From positions 3,720,001 to 3,784,000 of the forward strand of contig OY770025.1 of the NCBI GenBank assembly GCA_963669435.1: a DNA stretch of 64,000 nucleotides, read 5' to 3'. The position numbers were made by a program, and so were the translations under genes. Below, in pieces: positions 61,817 through 64,000 of the stretch. Numbering within the stretch: position 1 is the first letter of the stretch; each line of letters begins with the position of its first letter. Origin of the DNA: CALJFL01 sp963669435. Its GTDB lineage: Bacteria > Pseudomonadota > Gammaproteobacteria > Pseudomonadales > Halieaceae. The notes beneath the pieces were generated by a model. It saw only the letters and a list, made by a program, of their open reading frames with translations, had not been told where the DNA came from and did not search any database.

Positions 61817-64000
61817 ATGAATGATACATTCAGAGCTCATCGAACCTTTAAGAAAGCTACCCTCGCAACCGCCATCTCCAGTGTTCTAGCCGCCGGCACC
61901 AGTGTTCCTATACTGGCGCAGGAGGGTGTATTGGAAGAGGTTGTCATCACCGGTATCCGTGGCAGTTTGACGCGAGCCGCTGATATCAAACGGGAAGCCG
62001 TCGGCGTGGTGGATTCCATCTCTGCGGAGGACCTGGGTAAGTTCCCCGACCTGAACGTGGCGGAATCGCTGCAGCGTATTCCGGGGGTAGCCATTGACCG
62101 AACCGGTGGTGAAGGTCAGGCCATCACCGTGCGCGGGCTGGGTCCGCAGTTCAACACGGTGTTGGTGAATGGCCGACAGATCGCCACCGAGAGCGATGGG
62201 CGAGAATTTAACTTCGAGGTTATTTCCGCGGATATGATCAGCGGGGCGAGCGTGTTCAAGACGGGCAACGCCAGCATGCAGGAAGGTGCGATTGGTGCAA
62301 CGGTTAACCTGTCTACCGCGCGGCCCTTCGATAAGCCGGGCTTTACCGCTGCGGCCAGCGTTAAGGGCACCTACGAAACGCTGTCTGAAGAGACCTCCCC
62401 GGGCGGTTCTATCCTGCTCAGCAATACCTTTGCTGATGACACCTTTGGTGTACTCTTGGCCTATAGCCATTTTGAACGCGATATCCAGATTAACCGCATC
62501 CAGACAGTGGGCTGGCGTCCGGGCCAGACCATTTCCAACCGTAATGACGGGGTATTGTTCACCAATGCCTTCATTCCCAGAAATTGGGACCAAATTGTCG
62601 ACGAGCAGGAACGTGAGAGGGATAACGGTTCTCTGGTCTTACAGTGGGCGCCGTCAGACGACATCGTGATTACTGCCGATGGTTTTGTCTCCAAGTTTGA
62701 AGTGGATTCCCTGGTAACTGACCTGGCGTCCTGGTTTGAGCCAGATCGCGTTGGTACCGGCACCATCGATCCGGGTACCGGCACTCTGGTGGCGTTTACC
62801 CAGGGCATCGACCTGCACCAGGGTAGTGGTGATCCGGCGACCGACTTCGTGTCCCAGACCCGTTTCACCCAGGACGTTGAAAACGAAGGTTATGGCCTGA
62901 AGGTGGAGTGGGAGATCAATGAGCAACTGCGGGCGAGCTTTGACGCCTCAACCTCTTCGGCCGAAGACGACCGCGCGGGCAATGACCGTTTCAATGTGGT
63001 CGGCATCATCAACAACTACGAGTTTGATGGCAGCGGTAGCACGCCGACCGTACGTCACGATGGCTTTGAAAACGGCAGTGTGCCCGATGCCAGCCTGACC
63101 CGTCTGCACTACAACGAAAAGGGTAACCGTCCAACGGACGAGGATGAGATCACCGAGTACAAGGCTGATTTTGAATACTTCCCTGATTCCCAGAACTTCC
63201 AGAGCATGAAGTTTGGTGTCTATCGACAAGAGCGCGAGAAATCACGGTTCCAGATTTTTGGTAACCAGTGTGCCTTCTGTGGATATGGTACGCCTGCACC
63301 CAATGACGAAATTGGATTGGAGATCTTTGAGGCAGACAACTACTTCAGTGGCCTGATCGACACCTTCTACACCTACGACGGTGACGCGATGGTCCAGTGG
63401 CTGGCAGATCAGGGTTTCCCGATTGAGCCAACCTTGCAGAACAACCGTTACACCATCAACGAGGATATCAACGCGCTGTATGTGGACTTTACCTTTGGCT
63501 GGGACCTGGGCGATATGCCGGTCACGGTCAACGTCGGTGCTCGCTATTCCGAGACTGATATCGAGGTCGAAGCTGTACAGAGCTTTATCTCGGACGTGGT
63601 TCCTACCACTGACCTGACGCTGTTCTCCAACGTGTTCGGCCCGGCGGTGAATATTGAAGAGGGCGGTGATTACACCAATATTCTGCCCAGCGTGGATGTG
63701 CGCCTGGATGTCACCGACGACATGGTCGTGCGCTTCTCGCTCTATGATTCGCTGACTCGCGCTACGATGAGTGAGCTGTCACCGGCGACTACTTTCAATG
63801 AGCCGCGTCGGCAGAACTTGACTGCGAGTGGTGGTAACCCGGCATTGGAGCCGTTCCTGGCAGAGAACTGGGATATTTCCTTCGAGTGGTACTACAACGA
63901 GAACAGCTATATGTCAGTGGCGTTCTTTAATAAGGACATCGAGGACTTCATCGTTACCACCACAGGTATCGAAACCTACACGATGACCGATCGTAGTCCC
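61817..64000 (+). CDS. TonB-dependent receptor, carbohydrate type (3' end outside window)
   Basis: The frame is open for 728 codons from the ATG at 61817 to the window edge without a stop, so the gene is cut. Signal peptide (KKATLATAISSVLAAGTSVPILAQ), then EEVVITGIRGSL (TonB-box-like), a plug with DLGKFPDLNVAESLQRIPG, VRGLGPQFNTVLVNGR and GNASMQEGAIGATVNLSTARP. This pattern is that of the large Xanthomonas/Caulobacter-type receptors for oligosaccharides. Placed divergently from the beta-galactosidase and probably coregulated, it is likely the outer-membrane importer for the galactoside handled by the locus. About 130-200 residues are likely missing. Confidence 0.93.
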   Translation, partial: MNDTFRAHRTFKKATLATAISSVLAAGTSVPILAQEGVLEEVVITGIRGSLTRAADIKREAVGVVDSISAEDLGKFPDLNVAESLQRIPGVAIDRTGGEGQAITVRGLGPQFNTVLVNGRQIATESDGREFNFEVISADMISGASVFKTGNASMQEGAIGATVNLSTARPFDKPGFTAAASVKGTYETLSEETSPGGSILLSNTFADDTFGVLLAYSHFERDIQINRIQTVGWRPGQTISNRNDGVLFTNAFIPRNWDQIVDEQERERDNGSLVLQWAPSDDIVITADGFVSKFEVDSLVTDLASWFEPDRVGTGTIDPGTGTLVAFTQGIDLHQGSGDPATDFVSQTRFTQDVENEGYGLKVEWEINEQLRASFDASTSSAEDDRAGNDRFNVVGIINNYEFDGSGSTPTVRHDGFENGSVPDASLTRLHYNEKGNRPTDEDEITEYKADFEYFPDSQNFQSMKFGVYRQEREKSRFQIFGNQCAFCGYGTPAPNDEIGLEIFEADNYFSGLIDTFYTYDGDAMVQWLADQGFPIEPTLQNNRYTINEDINALYVDFTFGWDLGDMPVTVNVGARYSETDIEVEAVQSFISDVVPTTDLTLFSNVFGPAVNIEEGGDYTNILPSVDVRLDVTDDMVVRFSLYDSLTRATMSELSPATTFNEPRRQNLTASGGNPALEPFLAENWDISFEWYYNENSYMSVAFFNKDIEDFIVTTTGIETYTMTDRSP

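Noticed and set aside
63381..63617. 78-codon plus-strand frame
   Set aside because: Out-of-frame shadow of the TonB receptor gene, which is open from 61817 to the window edge.
1..64000. tRNA, rRNA, CRISPR, prophage, toxin-antitoxin and restriction systems
   Set aside because: Looked for cloverleaf-like motifs, regularly spaced repeats, and phage or defence proteins; none found. The only repeats are the REP-like set, the 129-bp duplication and small arrays described above.

Overview
The window looks like a chromosomal segment of a marine, aerobic, heterotrophic gammaproteobacterium. Fused indolepyruvate:ferredoxin oxidoreductase, very large NAD-glutamate dehydrogenase, TonB-dependent receptors, a liu (leucine) operon, a CYP153-like P450 and the neighbourhood nadK / rhomboid / YeaC / DUF2797 / pepN together suggest a Cellvibrionales/Halieaceae-type organism. 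That placement is inference from gene content; no rRNA is present. I see no tRNA, rRNA, CRISPR array, transposase or integrase.

Region 1 (1-9.2 kb): the 3' part of an indolepyruvate oxidoreductase gene (start outside the window), a TonB-dependent receptor, a small alanine-rich repeat lipoprotein, a glycosyltransferase and lipA.

Region 2 (9.2-14.5 kb): a 4.46-kb islet bounded by a 129-bp direct duplication of the 3' end of a DUF3313 lipoprotein gene. REP-like inverted repeats lie just inside both ends. It carries a tandem GNAT protein, a DUF4124/thioredoxin-like secreted protein and a Baeyer-Villiger-type flavin monooxygenase with an unusual duplicated DUF4242-like N-terminus. This is the most obviously accessory part of the window.

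Region 3 (14.5-29.1 kb): housekeeping genes (PLP enzyme, DUF1853, NAD kinase, rhomboid protease, YeaC, DUF2797, aminopeptidase N), then a tightly overlapping leftward operon moxR / DUF58 / DUF4381 / batA / batBC / batD.

Region 4 (29.4-45.8 kb): NAD-glutamate dehydrogenase, a small rmf gene, DUF1415, the glycolate oxidase operon glcDEF (glcD seems to lack a canonical start codon), a secreted L-asparaginase, an MBL/rhodanese persulfide dioxygenase-like enzyme, a translationally coupled P450 + amidohydrolase pair and a DUF2189 membrane protein.

Region 5 (46-52.1 kb): leucine/isovalerate catabolism liuRABCD without liuE, with a perfect 18-bp palindrome before liuR.

Region 6 (52.1-64 kb): a galactoside locus: FadR-type GntR regulator, galactonate dehydratase, mutarotase, a glycerol-3-phosphate dehydrogenase, GH36 alpha-galactosidase, GH42 beta-galactosidase and a TonB-dependent receptor cut by the right edge. 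Its gaps share an AT-rich operator-like motif. Alpha- plus beta-galactosidase plus a glycerol-3-phosphate dehydrogenase suggests galactosyl-glycerols (floridoside or galactolipid head groups) as the natural substrate. I consider this the most interesting hypothesis in the window.
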